Assembly: GCA_905182995.1 (NCBI GenBank)
Contig: CAJJDP010000136.1
Location: forward strand, 174,625-238,624
Length of the DNA stretch: 64,000 nt
Direction: 5' to 3'
DNA from: Paramecium octaurelia
Lineage: Eukaryota; Ciliophora; Oligohymenophorea; Peniculida; Parameciidae
Position numbers and translations under genes: made by a program. The notes beneath the pieces were generated by a model. The model did no database searches and was not told where the DNA came from. It saw only the letters and a program-made list of their open reading frames with translations. This document shows, piece by piece, positions 11,206-22,527 of the stretch. The first letter of the stretch is position 1. Each line of letters begins with the position of its first letter.

Positions 11206-13532
11206 TCAAAGTTCTAGTTTTAAGTAGTTTTTAAGCTAATCAATTTAAACTGGTTTAACTAAATATCCATCCATTCCATTTTAAAGTGCCAAATTTTCTT
11301 CTTCTTATTTGGCATAGGCTGAACACCCAATAATTTGAATTTTTGGATATTATTTCTTAATTATCGAAGTGGCTTAAATGCCATTCATGGTAGGCATATC
11401 GATGTCCATAAATATTAAATTATACCCATTACATTTATTACACCTATTAGATTTTACCATTTAGATAGCAGTATGGCCATCTAAAGAAAATTCTAATTTA
11501 AGAGATGAATTAATCTTTAAAATTAAGAATTTTAGAACTTCTATATTGAAAGCGTTATCATCAACAATTAAAATGTTAGCACATTGACATTTATTTATGT
11601 GTTGCGTCTTGATATTATTGTATCTCCATAAAGATTACCTTCTTTCTGGACTTTCTTCATCAATATCTTCCGATTCTTCTTAAATTTCAGATTCTTAAAT
11701 ATTCTTAGCAATATAGAACCAGAATGAGGAGCCATTTTAATATTCTGATTGAAATTGTAATCCTTTTTCATTAAAACTCAAATTTCTAGCAATCATATTA
11801 CTAATAATTAATCCCAACCCAACTCCTTGCGGATTCAACTTTTTACTTTCTGAATCTTCCACTCTGGCAAAAGCCTATATGAGTCTTTCTTTATGTTCCT
11901 CCTTAATTCCGAGTCCTGTGTCATGGACCTCTATTTTTAAAGAAGTGTTATGATAATTGGACACTCTAATATCTATGTATCCTTACAAAGTATATTTGAA
12001 AGCATTGCCAAGAAGATTGATAATAATTTGTCGAATCCTATTTGGATCATTATTCAATAATCGTGGAGCACTTTTTCGGTAGTTTAGTGTCAGATTAATT
12101 TTTTTTAAGTTTGCTTCTAATTTAAATAATTCCATGCATTCTTCAATCAATTTCTTAAGATCCATTTAAACAGGACAGATTGAAAATTTACCTACTTTCA
12201 ATTATGCAAAATCCAATAAATCATTTGATAGGTTGAGCAAATACTTACAATTTAACAAAGCAATTTTGATGTACTTACTTTAAACACTAGGGTCTCTTTC
12301 ATCCTGTAAAGCAGAGATAAACTAAATAATGGAATTAAGTGGAGTTCTATATTCATGACTAACAAATGAAATTATACTTGATTTGACTTGGTATTATTTT
12401 TTCATCAACTTTATATAATCTCTGTGAGTAACATCCCTTATTTGCAGTAAAATCATTAATTTCTCATCAACCAACGTAGCATGAGCATTGATTTCTAATA
12501 GACGCTTTCTTGGTTACTCGAGATCTGCACAACCCTCGTTTTCATACCAATTTCCCAAATAACTGCCAATAAAAACTGTGTTATGAGGACTATTCTTTAG
12601 GATCTAAAAAAATCTTTTGTTTGGTTTGATGTTCCTCAAATCACAAAGAATTTACTAATTAAATGAAAATCAATTACGTTGAATTCTATTTCTTCTTTCG
12701 AATATCGATTATTGGAAATTTTGCATTACTGGAAAGTTTATTAAAAACTCTAAAAAGAGGGAAATGAATCTCTGGGATCTCTGATGTCTGGTTTAGCCTG
12801 AGTGGACACAACATCAGTTAATTATTCTAAACATGTCTTAAAATTAGCCTTGTCACTTATCCTAAATAACTCCAAAGTCGCTGAATTACAAAAGTGAATT
12901 GCTAAATTTTAGGCTGTCAACAGGACCAAAGAGTCCGGTATTAAATTAAAGAAATGGAAACATTCCTGCAATTCCTATTAAAAACTTGTCGCCGATGAAT
13001 GGAATTATTGTTTTCTGTATTCAGGAGTTTACACAATGTTCAAAATTGATTTCTCATAAGACTTAATGTATGATGCCTATGGGTCTATGTCTTACTTTTA
13101 TTGGTTCGCCCATAATAAATACAGATGTATAAACAATAAGGAAATTCCTCCAAAAAATGCATATAAATCATACGAATTCCAACTGCACACTCTAATTAAA
13201 GCATATAAATTGATAAAAATTGTGAGTTTTTGCAATTATCCCTTGTTTACTCTCTCTTATCCTATCTCAATACAGATGAAATAGAGAACAAAAACACTGA
13301 TATTTTATAGTTTCACAGCGCATTCCACAAAAAATATAGCTAAACACATGGTGTAACTTAGATTCATCTGTAAATACCTTCTTTCATTTAGTTTATAAGA
13401 GAAGAGCACAGCCATCTAAACTGCACTCATAATGCTTAATAAAATTGCCATCTCTATTATTTCAAAACCCAAAAAAGGAGTAAGTATTATTCCTATTATT
13501 CCTTCAAGAGGTATTTTGATTATTTTCATCAT
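11206..13532 (-). CDS. Membrane-bound hybrid histidine kinase
   Basis: 767 residues with one 23-nt intron (12655-12677). About 170 residues at the N-terminus hold several hydrophobic segments. A PAS-like stretch follows (VFIGSYLGNWYENEG). The dimerisation/phosphoacceptor H-box reads FVSHEYRTPLNS, with His near residue 385. The ATPase domain shows the N-box QIIINLLGNAFKYT and the G-boxes DTGLGIKEEH and GVGLGLIIS. A receiver domain ends the protein: ILIVDDNAFN, the phosphoacceptor FMDIDMPTMNG (Asp about 702), SAYAKQEE and LVKPVQ. All key residues of an active His-Asp phosphorelay are present. Ligand and downstream partner are unknown; a separate HPt protein would be expected. The start uses the first of two adjacent ATGs. 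Confidence 0.93.
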
Positions 13533-14062
13533 ATATTTATTTATAATTTAGGTTTTATTTAATAATTTAAAAAGGAAACTTCTCCACAGTATCAAAGAAG
13601 CCAATAAGAATGCATCACATATCCTAATCAATCCTAAATTTGAATTAAATCTATGTAGTTTATCTGAAAGTCGATAGCAATATTTATTGAAATATAAAAA
13701 TGAATATCGAATCATTAAATTATAAAAATAAACTCTAATTCAAATAAGATTATATTAAACATGATTAAAACTTTATCCTTCTGGATGAAAAATAAAATGC
13801 CCTCCATTAGATATGGGAACCACTTAATTGTGCACAACTTCTTCTTGATTGTGCTGTGTAACATAAATTCGTTGATTCAATAAATTCTCTAAATTTTTCA
13901 CTTAATTTTTTCTCAATTAGATTTATTCATTCAAATAAATTTTCAAACTATCCTTTAATAATTATTTTACATTTTAAGGGAAGAGCTTCTGAAAAGCTGG
14001 TAGTGAAATAATTATAAATAAATTCAATTAATAATTAAATTATTCTGAACTTTGTGAATAAA
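13533..14062. other. Gap between histidine kinase and ankyrin-DHHC genes
   Basis: This 530-bp region lies between two divergent gene starts. On the minus strand a frame free of TGA runs from about 14070 down to the TGA at 13740, with a protein-like segment (PISNGGHFIFHPEGQ). No in-frame ATG explains it, so it is either an unresolved small gene or chance. Otherwise AT-rich. Confidence 0.3.
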
Positions 14063-15792
14063 ATGGAGAAACAAAAAGAAATTCTTAAATTATATCATGA
14101 CAATCTTGATTAATAAATAGAGGATGCGTTCAAGACAGATCTAAACATTCCCATACATAAATTCCAAACTCAAAAGTAATTTACAGGTAATTGGTAATTT
14201 AGTGATAAGAAATCTAAAAGTTCTACATTTGGCATGTCTCCACAACAATACAAAACTAGCTGAACTCACTTTGACATATTGTAGAAATTCCAACTTAATA
14301 AATTAAACCCAGATGATTGAATTCATTAATTTATAGAATAAGGATGGATTCACTCCTTTGCATATGGCCTCCTTTAAAGGAAATCTAGTAAATATATTAA
14401 GAGAATATGTGTAGGAAATTATAAAGTTATTACTATAAATAGGAGCTAATTCAAATATTAAGAACATTACTGGATTGTCTGTTCTTCATATGTCTGTTTA
14501 AGGAGATCATATTAAGACTAGTGTAATAAACATTCATATTTAGTTATTCTGGATTAATCAAAATATTCCAATTGACATTTTAGATCAGAATCACTAAACC
14601 CCTTTAATTTGTGCTTCCTTTTTAGGTTCTTAATAAATGGTCAACTTTTTAATTCCTTGGGGTGCTAAATTGAATGCCTAAACAAAAGACAAAGGTCACA
14701 CGGCATTACATGTGGCCACTTAATAAGGTCATTCTCGCATTGTGAGAAAATTACTAATCAAAGGAATAGATAGAAAAATCAAAGATAAGACTGGAAGAAC
14801 TGCACTTGATTTAGCCATTGAATCTAGATTTGAATCTATTTAAACCATGATTGTATAAGATGATATCATCATACTAGGAAAATAAAATGGGACTAGCTGA
14901 AAGATGCGGTTTAAGATAACCTGATTCAAAGGTTGAAAAAAACTACATATCAATGATCATTTATCTATCTCTATATTGCAGTTCCTTCCTTATGACTATT
15001 TCCTTCACTTTGCCAAGTATCATATATCTAATGATAATAATAAGAATTAGATTCCTTATAAGCTTGGTACATCACTTCATTTAGTATAACTCTTCTTTTG
15101 ACTTGGTATCTTGTTAAAAGAAATCCAGGATTTGTACCACGCTCTAATAAAACCTTAATGGTAGGGTGATTTAACATTTATAAGGATCTATTAGATGCTA
15201 ACTCAGTTGATTAAATATGCCCAGATTGTTCAGACGTGAAACCACCTAGATCAAGACATTGTGAAATTTGCTAAAAGTGCGTTTATAAATATGATCATCA
15301 TTGTCCTTGGCTTTCTAATTGTGTTGGTGAAAAAAACCAGTATATATTCATAACATTCCTATTTACATTGACACTCAGTATTTCGTTGTAGATCGCAGTT
15401 TAATGTTCAAGTACAAGAAGGTTATTTAATTTAGCGTTAAATTTGGAAGATGATCAAACTGATGTTGATTCTAACCATTTACTTTAATGGATAACATTCT
15501 ACTATACGATGATATTTAGCTGCATATTTATATTACCTGTGATGTATAAATCATTTGATTTAGGTTATTATTTACAGTTCAAATATACAATTTAATAAAA
15601 GGGCAAACTACATATGAAAGATATATAGAAAAATAAGGAATTAATAGAATTTAGTCTAGAAAAGCTAGTGCAGAATAATAATTAAAACTAATAAAGAGTG
15701 CTTCTAGCACAGACACAAGTGAGAGTGAATTAAAATTTACATTAAAAACTTAAAAGAAACCCTTGCTCAAGGAAACTGAATTTATTGTATGA
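14063..15792 (+). CDS. Ankyrin-repeat DHHC palmitoyltransferase (Akr1/HIP14 type)
   Basis: 516 residues, eight exons. At least four ankyrin repeats come first ([56 protein letters not shown]). Two membrane segments, the NPGFVPRSN motif, and the catalytic cysteine-rich domain follow: [18 protein letters not shown], then [12 protein letters not shown] with the active-site Cys in DHHC. Two more membrane segments end in the family's TTxE motif (KGQTTYE). This is the domain order of yeast Akr1 and animal HIP14, which S-acylate proteins at the Golgi. The first intron appears unusually long (34 nt); the others are 20-28 nt. The C-terminal tail is Ser/Thr-rich. Confidence 0.93.
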
Positions 15793-16132
15793 TAAAGAAT
15801 AATATTAAATTTTTACATCCATTTGAATTCTCTAAATTCTATTGATAACTATTCCTCTTCAAACTATATAACTATCTTTAATACAAATTTGTCTTTTAAA
15901 TTTATAATTTCTTCAACCTTTTTAGACAAAAATTATATTTCTATATCAAAAGAAGTTTTATCTAATATAACTATAAGAAGAATAATTACCCATATTCTAC
16001 TCAAAACTTAAGTGCTCCTAAACTTATTAGATTCCCAATAAATGATTAAATTAACTGTTTGAGAGTCTATGAATTTCAATTATTGCTATGATCAATACTG
16101 TCAAATGGTTGTGAGATCTATTCTTGTTTTAT
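15793..16132. other. Gap with unresolved coding-like frames
   Basis: AT-rich DNA. On the minus strand two different frames are open for about 60 to 100 codons each and both read like protein, so neither can be trusted. No RNA gene or repeat was seen. Confidence 0.35.
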
Positions 16133-16484
16133 TCAACTTAATGAGCTTTTGATTTTATTTTCTTCAAATAGCAATTGATTGATCTATGGATTTTCTAGTA
16201 TTTATACTATTTCCTATTATAGAAATGCATTTGAACTAAGTTCTAAATAAATCTCATTTAACTCCTATTTTTTAAACAGAAAAATTTTATAGCATCATAA
16301 TTAGACAAGCTCATCCAAAATAAAAAATTTGCTGCAACTGCACATTCTACCTTTTTATAAGTTCCAATCAAAAGTTATACTAATAATCATTTGCTATTTG
16401 ATTGTATTATTTCAATGTGAGTAATTCCTTAAGTTTTTGTTTTCTACTTTAAAAATGATAATCTAGGAGAATTCGATTTGGCAT
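16133..16484 (-). CDS. Possible small protein, 91 aa
   Basis: A tentative three-exon model starting at ATG 16484, with introns of about 34 and 42 nt. The intron lengths are outside the usual range here, which lowers confidence. The predicted protein is charged and helical, with a CSCSKFFIL segment in the middle and an acidic C-terminus (LFEENKIKSSLS). Its start would lie 33 bp from the start of the divergent cyclin gene. Confidence 0.28.
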
Positions 16485-16517
16485 TATCTATTTAATTAAA
16501 AATAAAATTTAACGTAT

Positions 16518-17941
16518 ATGAATTAGACAGAACAACAAGAGTATAATTATGATGAACAATACTTGGAGATATTTGGTTGCAATCATTCTACAAGATAGAT
16601 GCATTCTGAAAAATTGATTTGTCAATAATGCGGCATATTTATCAATAGTGTAATAGAGTTGTTTTAAATTAAAGTCAACCACAAGAGTCTTCAAAACAAT
16701 CAAAATGAAGTACAACACCTTTTTCAATCCCTTAAAAATATTGGGCAACATCTTGGCTCCTTTGACAATAAACTAACATTAAATTGCAAGATTGCCAATA
16801 ATAGATTTTATGGAATAAGCATCTGAAAGATTAAATTTGAGTACAAACACTGCCTTTTTAGCAATCACCTACATTGATCACTTTTTCAATAAAGTCAATG
16901 TGAATGAAAAACAGATTTTCTTATATGCTGCTGCCGCTCTAATGTTGGCAGCAAAAGCATAGGAACTTGATGAGAGAATACCTTTCATTAGTAAACTTAA
17001 GCGTTATACTTCCATGACATCTCATCCTGAAATCAATAGCTTCACCACCTAGGAATTTTGTAATGCTGAAAAAGCTTTAATCGAATCTTTAAACTGGAAA
17101 TTACAGAGGATTACTCTTCTTGATAGAATAGAATCTCTGCTTTCCTTTGGAGTCATTGATGAGGATGACAGTCTTTCACAACCACCATAATAGAAGGAAA
17201 ACAAAGAGCAATAAATAAATCATATTAAATTGAGAGATCTAGATGAAAAATAAATCAATAGTTATGTGAATGAGGTTGAAAACAAATATATAGAAACTGC
17301 TTATTCTGTGATTAGAGGTAAAATCAGTTAAATAAGTAGATGATCAAATTTATTTCTCAAACGATCAAACTATATTAGCCTTGTCCTGTGTAGCTTTTCT
17401 AAGAAAAAAGGCTGGATTGCTAAATATCTGGTCTTAACAACTCTAAGCTTTGACTGGAGAATCAGCTTAGAAAATCTCAGCTACTGTATCTTAGATAATG
17501 ACACTCACTCCTAAAAGTGCAAGCAAACCTGTGATTAACACTTCATCTAGTTCATATTTGAGTAGTTATTAGAATTCTGCATCTTAAAACAAAAATTCTT
17601 ATATGAAAAATAGACAATACTTATTTGAATCAAATAAATCATCAACAGGAGATATCTTATTACAATATAATTCAACAGCCAAAGCTCATCTAAGAGTTCC
17701 CTTATTTCAATCTTAATCAACGATGCAACTATAATCAAAGGGGGATATCATGAAACCTCATCAACTCAATTAAACCAAATATTCTAGTCGAAATAGTAAT
17801 TTTAATACTACAAATAATTATTCCTACTTATCTGATAATATAGTTCATCCAAATTCATATATAAAAAATACTGATTTGGATAAAAAATATGAGTAAATTC
17901 ATAAAGTAGAGAGTAAATTCAGAACTAAAATATTCAGTTGA
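16518..17941 (+). CDS. Cyclin-domain protein with N-terminal Cys-pair motif
   Basis: 458 residues with introns at 16650-16674 and 17318-17339. The cyclin fold is recognisable from FMEQASERLNL through TNTAFLAITYIDHFF, ALMLAAKAQELDERIP (the MRAIL-type helix with its conserved Lys and Glu environment), EFCNAEKALIESLNW and LALSCVAFLRKKAGL in the second box. The region between these boxes carries a Gln-rich insertion. Ahead of the fold lies a short CxxC pair (HSEKLICQQCG) that may bind metal. The C-terminal 170 residues are Ser/Asn/Gln-rich and low complexity. It presumably activates a CDK, but the subclass is unclear. Confidence 0.85.
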
Positions 17942-18001
17942 TGAATATTTGTCAAACACAATATTTATAATGTTATAATACTATTTTATTAATGATCATA
18001 A

Positions 18002-19210
18002 TCAATTGTTAAACAAATATCTTATAGCTTCATCAATAAATTTATATATATATGAATATTATTCTGAAGTATGAACCATTCCCCATCTTTGTTCTCTCAA
18101 TCTACGAACCATTCCGAAAATGGAAATTCTGTAAAGTTCTGGATTTTCTTCCAATTCTTAAATTAAAGGTGATTAATTACTCGAATGATCATCTCCAATG
18201 TGTTGTTTGTATGCTCTAAGTAGGATCATTAAGTTCGATAATGCAATCAAGGTTCCAGTTCTTCCAACTCCAGCACTACATTTATATAAACCTAATACCT
18301 GCAATGAAAAACTACTTTTTGATCTGCTAACAATTTTTCATTAATAATATTTAATAACTCCTTGATCACATCAAAATCACTTGGAGAAGGAACTCCTTAG
18401 TCAGGCCATCCACACCATTGTATTTGAATAACATTCCTCTCCTCTCCTTCCTGATTAAGTTTCAATATTCGTTTAGTTATATTATTGCCAAGATCATCTT
18501 GACTTTGTAAGTTCACTTGAACATTCCCACAAATCATAGTTTCACCAACACTCTTCGGCCAATATTATTCGCATTATGCCTAAATACCCTAAATTTACTA
18601 ACTCTTTGGTTCTCTTTTAAATTGCACAACATGACTATCATACTCATGTTTTCCTAGACAATCATCTTCCAAAAGTGACCAAATGTTGAGAGCAAAGGAC
18701 CCTACGTTGCCACAATCATCCTCTCCTTTCCATTTATCAACTATGTTACTAAAACTATTCAATTACATTGATAAAATTAGCATTAATATAGGATTCCTTT
18801 AAATTTTCTTCTTCATCCCCCTCGCTCTTTAATTTGACAATTGAATGCTTGACTAATTTAGTACTAATTTAATATACATGGGATGATGTTATTATATCGA
18901 TTTAGTCTCTGAACATCAGGATGAAAGTCAAATAAATTGTCATTATGATATTAAGTTTCTGTTAATCTACGTAATAACTAAATAGAAACTAAACAATTAC
19001 TCTGAATTCCATTTCTAAATCTCTTTTTAATAATTCTTAACTGAAGTGTAAAACAGAAATCCCTTTTTCAATAGTTACCAATTCAGCTTTGCCTTAAACC
19101 CAATCATAAGAATAATCTTTACTGATTTCCTTACCTTCTACTAAGAACCCTTACATTTATTTTTATTTTAATAAATTGGATTAAATTATTCTAGACAAGT
19201 TTTTAATCAT
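18002..19210 (-). CDS. Classical protein tyrosine phosphatase
   Basis: 362 residues in six exons. Conserved PTP motifs appear in order: LNRYNNIIPF (substrate-recognition region), YINANFIN, ATQGPLLSTFGHFWKM, SMIVMLC, CEQYWPKSVGET, WCGWPDQGVPS (the WPD loop with its general-acid Asp), HCSAGVGRTGT (the active-site Cys and Arg) and a Gln-loop region (REQRWGMVHTSEQY). The active-site motif is split by an intron at 18276-18298 inside the Ser codon after the catalytic Cys. All catalytic residues are present, so it should be active. No membrane segment was seen. An upstream ATG at about 19324 is separated from the coding frame by TGA, so I chose the ATG at 19210. Confidence 0.93.
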
Positions 19211-19481
19211 GGCAATATCACATAAAATCTCTTGCTTTCAAATGAACTCAAACATTGAATCAGAATTAAATGGCACTGACTTTCCTAACTCACAATATTC
19301 TATGTAAATTCTGTTAAACAGCATTCTTTAGTATTATAATAATATAATTTTGAGAAGATATACAAATCTTTAAATTTAGTTAAATTAATATCTGATTAAA
19401 ATTGATATACTTTAACTAATGAATACTATTTTAGAACCATCTCTTGAGTGGATTATAAATACAAAATTAATAAAGTTGATA

Positions 19482-21006
19482 TCAGTTTTTTAGTGGATTA
19501 AGTGATTTCGATTACTACTGTTGATACGCATCATTTATAACCTAATCTAATGCATCATTTAGTGAACACTGACGATTCATGATTAGTTTTTTGCCTTTCT
19601 AACAAGTTTAATTAGAATCGAATTACTAGAGGTCTATTCTATCATCAAAATTCTATTCAATTATTACTTTGTAACCTTCTTAGTCAGGCTCTGATTGCAG
19701 ATTATTATTGTTAGTTATTTTAATAATATTGGTGATGGGTTGTTCTCGTTATGATCCTTAGCCTTACTGTTCCTAATATTGAGGAATCTCTTGTTCTTCA
19801 TTTTGATTATCATTCTGAATTTGTGAATCCTCATCCAATTGAAATGAAAACTATAACTTTTAATTCTATTTTGGTATTAGTTCTGAATGTAGTTAAAATA
19901 GTTGATCATCAGTGATAAAAGTGTTCTTTTTTTCTTAGGCAGAATTAATGCCACTATATCTTTGTTCTTTGGAAACCAAGAAGGGGTGTTAAAGCAGATT
20001 CTCAGCTTCCCATCGATCTTCTGGGTTCAATTAGAGACATCTCTTCAAAAAGTCCCTGGCTTGGTCAGATTTCAATTCTTCTGGAATCGGAATCATATCT
20101 GTTAACTTGCTTATTTTAACCATGATAGTGTAAATGTTCTTAACTTCAGAGAAAGGAGGCTGTCCAGTAGCCATTTCAATCATGGTGCAACCGAGACTCC
20201 ATATGTCAGCCTTCCTATTAATATATAATAATTTGATCTACTTTCCATATTGTTGCTAATTAATGACTTCTGGAGCCATAAAATTTGGAGTACCACACAA
20301 AGAACCAACAATATCTTATTGAATTTCGGATAATTATTTGCCACTTCCAAAATCTAAGTGACTATAGTTTTTCAATTAATACCTGCTAATTTTACTTATC
20401 CATTCTAATTAATTAAGATGTTGGCTCCTTTGATGTCTCTGTGAATGACACCTTAGGAGTGCAGATACTGTAATCCCAATAGAATCTATTTCAAATACAC
20501 CTTGATCAAGGATTCCTTAAACTTTCCAAATCTTTTGATCATCATAAGAACAGAGCCACCACTGACATACTCTAAAAAAATATTTAATTAATCTTTTTTT
20601 CTCTCTGAACCATAATAACGCACAATGTGAGGATGTTGCAATTTACTCAAAATCTCAATTTCTCTTTGGATTGATTATACTTTCTAAAAAGACAATACTT
20701 AGAATTTACATTCTCATCTCCACTCTTTATAAATACTTACTTCACAGCCATTATCTGTCCGCTAACTCTGTTCATTCCTAAAATAACCCTACCAAATGCT
20801 CCTTGTCCAATCATCTCGCCCTCAGTCCAAGTGATCTGTTTTTCTAATTCTTATTTTTCTGTTTTCTACTCTTTCGGAGGTATGACATCAGCACAGACTT
20901 CTTGATAATGTGATTCTTCAGCCTATTGAATGGGAACAGGGTGTTCGTCGCAACCTGCATTCGCATACTTTGCATGTTTAGTCTCTTTCGTCAAACAACA
21001 GCCCAT
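19482..21006 (-). CDS. MAP3K-type (STE11/NPK1-like) protein kinase, acylated N-terminus
   Basis: 480 residues, three introns of 26, 29 and 27 nt. The protein starts MGCC, a consensus for N-myristoylation plus palmitoylation. The kinase domain shows GQGAFGRV, the catalytic Lys in [60 protein letters not shown] and LLQHPFL. The HRDxKGxN signature and GTPxFMAPE are typical of STE-group MAP3Ks. The last 170 residues are Gln/Asn-rich with no known domain. All catalytic residues are present. It is head to head with the kinase at 21027, separated by only 20 bp. Confidence 0.92.
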
Positions 21007-21026
21007 ATATTATAAATAAATTAGAA
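21007..21026. promoter_or_regulatory. 20-bp divergent intergenic region between two kinase genes
   Basis: The start codons of the two kinase genes on opposite strands (21006 and 21027) lie 20 bp apart. Any core promoter must therefore overlap coding sequence, or transcripts must have nearly no 5' leader. The spacer is AT-only apart from a single G. Confidence 0.6.
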
Positions 21027-22469
21027 ATGCAATAAAAGCAAAATTAAGCCAAAATAAGGAACGCCTTGCAATAGCAGCTATTCCCCAAGATGCAAAAGAA
21101 AATCGAGTAACCCAAGGCATAACCGAAAAGGTATAACACTTAATTATAAATCCCAGAGCCATAAGGATAGAAGATGAGAATAAACTATCAATCACATCAA
21201 TAACATTGCCGCACATCGAGACTATTGCCATTAATTTTAATTCCAAGTATCAACTGGGCAACATGATCGGAGAAGGTGCTCATGGATTAGTGAAGAAAGC
21301 CATCAAAGTGGAAACTGGAGAATAAGTAGCAGTCAAAATTTCAAGAAGTGGAGACCCTGAGCTTGTCAAAACTTTTACTGAAGCATATAAAAATACGAGA
21401 ATACTAGATCATTAATACATAATAAAAGTTTATGAATGCTACATAGATGAACAATCGGAAACTTTATATTTGGTAATGGAATACTCAAATTTACGCAGTT
21501 TGGAAGATGTAATTAAAAAACACAAGAAATTAACGTAATTGTATATCCTTCAATTAGGGAAGAATAAGCTAAGATCTTGATCAGACATATTCTCTTGGCT
21601 CTCCAGCATATTCATGAAAGAGGAGTAGCTCATAGAGATTTGAAGCCCGATAATGTTTTGATCAACAAAAAGTCCCTTGATATCAAAATCATAGACTTTG
21701 GAGTCAGTAGGAGATTCAAAAAGTACAATGGCAGAGAATTTGTGGATGTAAACATGTGGACTAGAACTGGAAATGTGTATTATGCTGCCCCAGAGATCTT
21801 GACAGGAGGAGGCTACGACGAAAGAGTAGATCTCTGGTCTCTGGGTGTCTGCTTGTTTCGTATCTTGAGTGGCCAGTTCCCCTTCTTTGAAGACAGTGTA
21901 TTAGGAACCATAGAGAAAATATTAAAAGGTACTTTTGAACTCAACGAAAACATTTCCTTGCTTGCCAGAGATTTGATCAGAAGACTTCTGGATCCTAATC
22001 CAGCCCAAAGATTATCTGCGTAATGTATATTATCGAGATTCACATTATAGTGGCTCTGCAGCATCCTTGGCTCTATCATTCAGAGATCGACCCCATCTCA
22101 CCCAATAGCACCGAACTTATCAACAAAGTCGCTTACAGAGCTAGTGACGATATTTGTGATATCTCATAAGGCGGAGACAAGAATACATATTACAGCAGGA
22201 ACCTCCATATGAGAAGCAACACGATGACCAAAAGTCCAGTCATGCAATCAGAAACCAACACCAATTCCAAATCTCCTCTTAATTTATTAAAACAAGATCT
22301 CGATGAAGAAATTCAATAGTCTCCCTTAATCAAATTGAAAAAAATTCAAAATCAAATGAACAAAGAAATCAACATCATAAAGAAGAATGAATCAAATGGG
22401 TAAGGATTACTGAGAATTAGGCAGAGACTGCAAATGGAAAAATTAGACATCATACATGAAATTTAATGA
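21027..22469 (+). CDS. CAMK-like serine/threonine protein kinase
   Basis: 455 residues with three introns of 26, 23 and 26 nt. An N-terminal stretch of about 65 residues is basic and Gln-rich. The kinase domain has GEGAHGLV, the Lys in QVAVKISR, HRDLKPDNVLI, KIIDFGVSRRF, RTGNVYYAAPEIL, ERVDLWSLGVCLFRIL and LALQHPWL. The DxWSLGV and HPWL elements suggest the CAMK group; no calmodulin-binding or EF-hand region was identified. The C-terminal 130 residues are Ser/Asn-rich, then coiled-coil-like (KKIQNQMNKEINIIKK). All catalytic residues are present. Confidence 0.9.
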
Positions 22470-22527
22470 CTATTAATAATAACTCTTAATATCAATCTTC
22501 AGTTTGTTTATATATATATAAATCAAA

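Noticed and set aside
20004-20010. Apparent frameshift in the C-terminal part of the MAP3K-like gene
   Set aside because: It came from miscounting a run of C residues. With four C residues the frame runs on without a break.
21010-21246. Minus-strand open frame with hydrophobic content over the start of the kinase at 21027
   Set aside because: It overlaps the well-supported first exon on the other strand and stops within the 20-bp intergenic region.
21813-22079. Open frame on the minus strand inside the CAMK-like kinase
   Set aside because: It is antisense to a conserved kinase catalytic domain and has no recognisable content.
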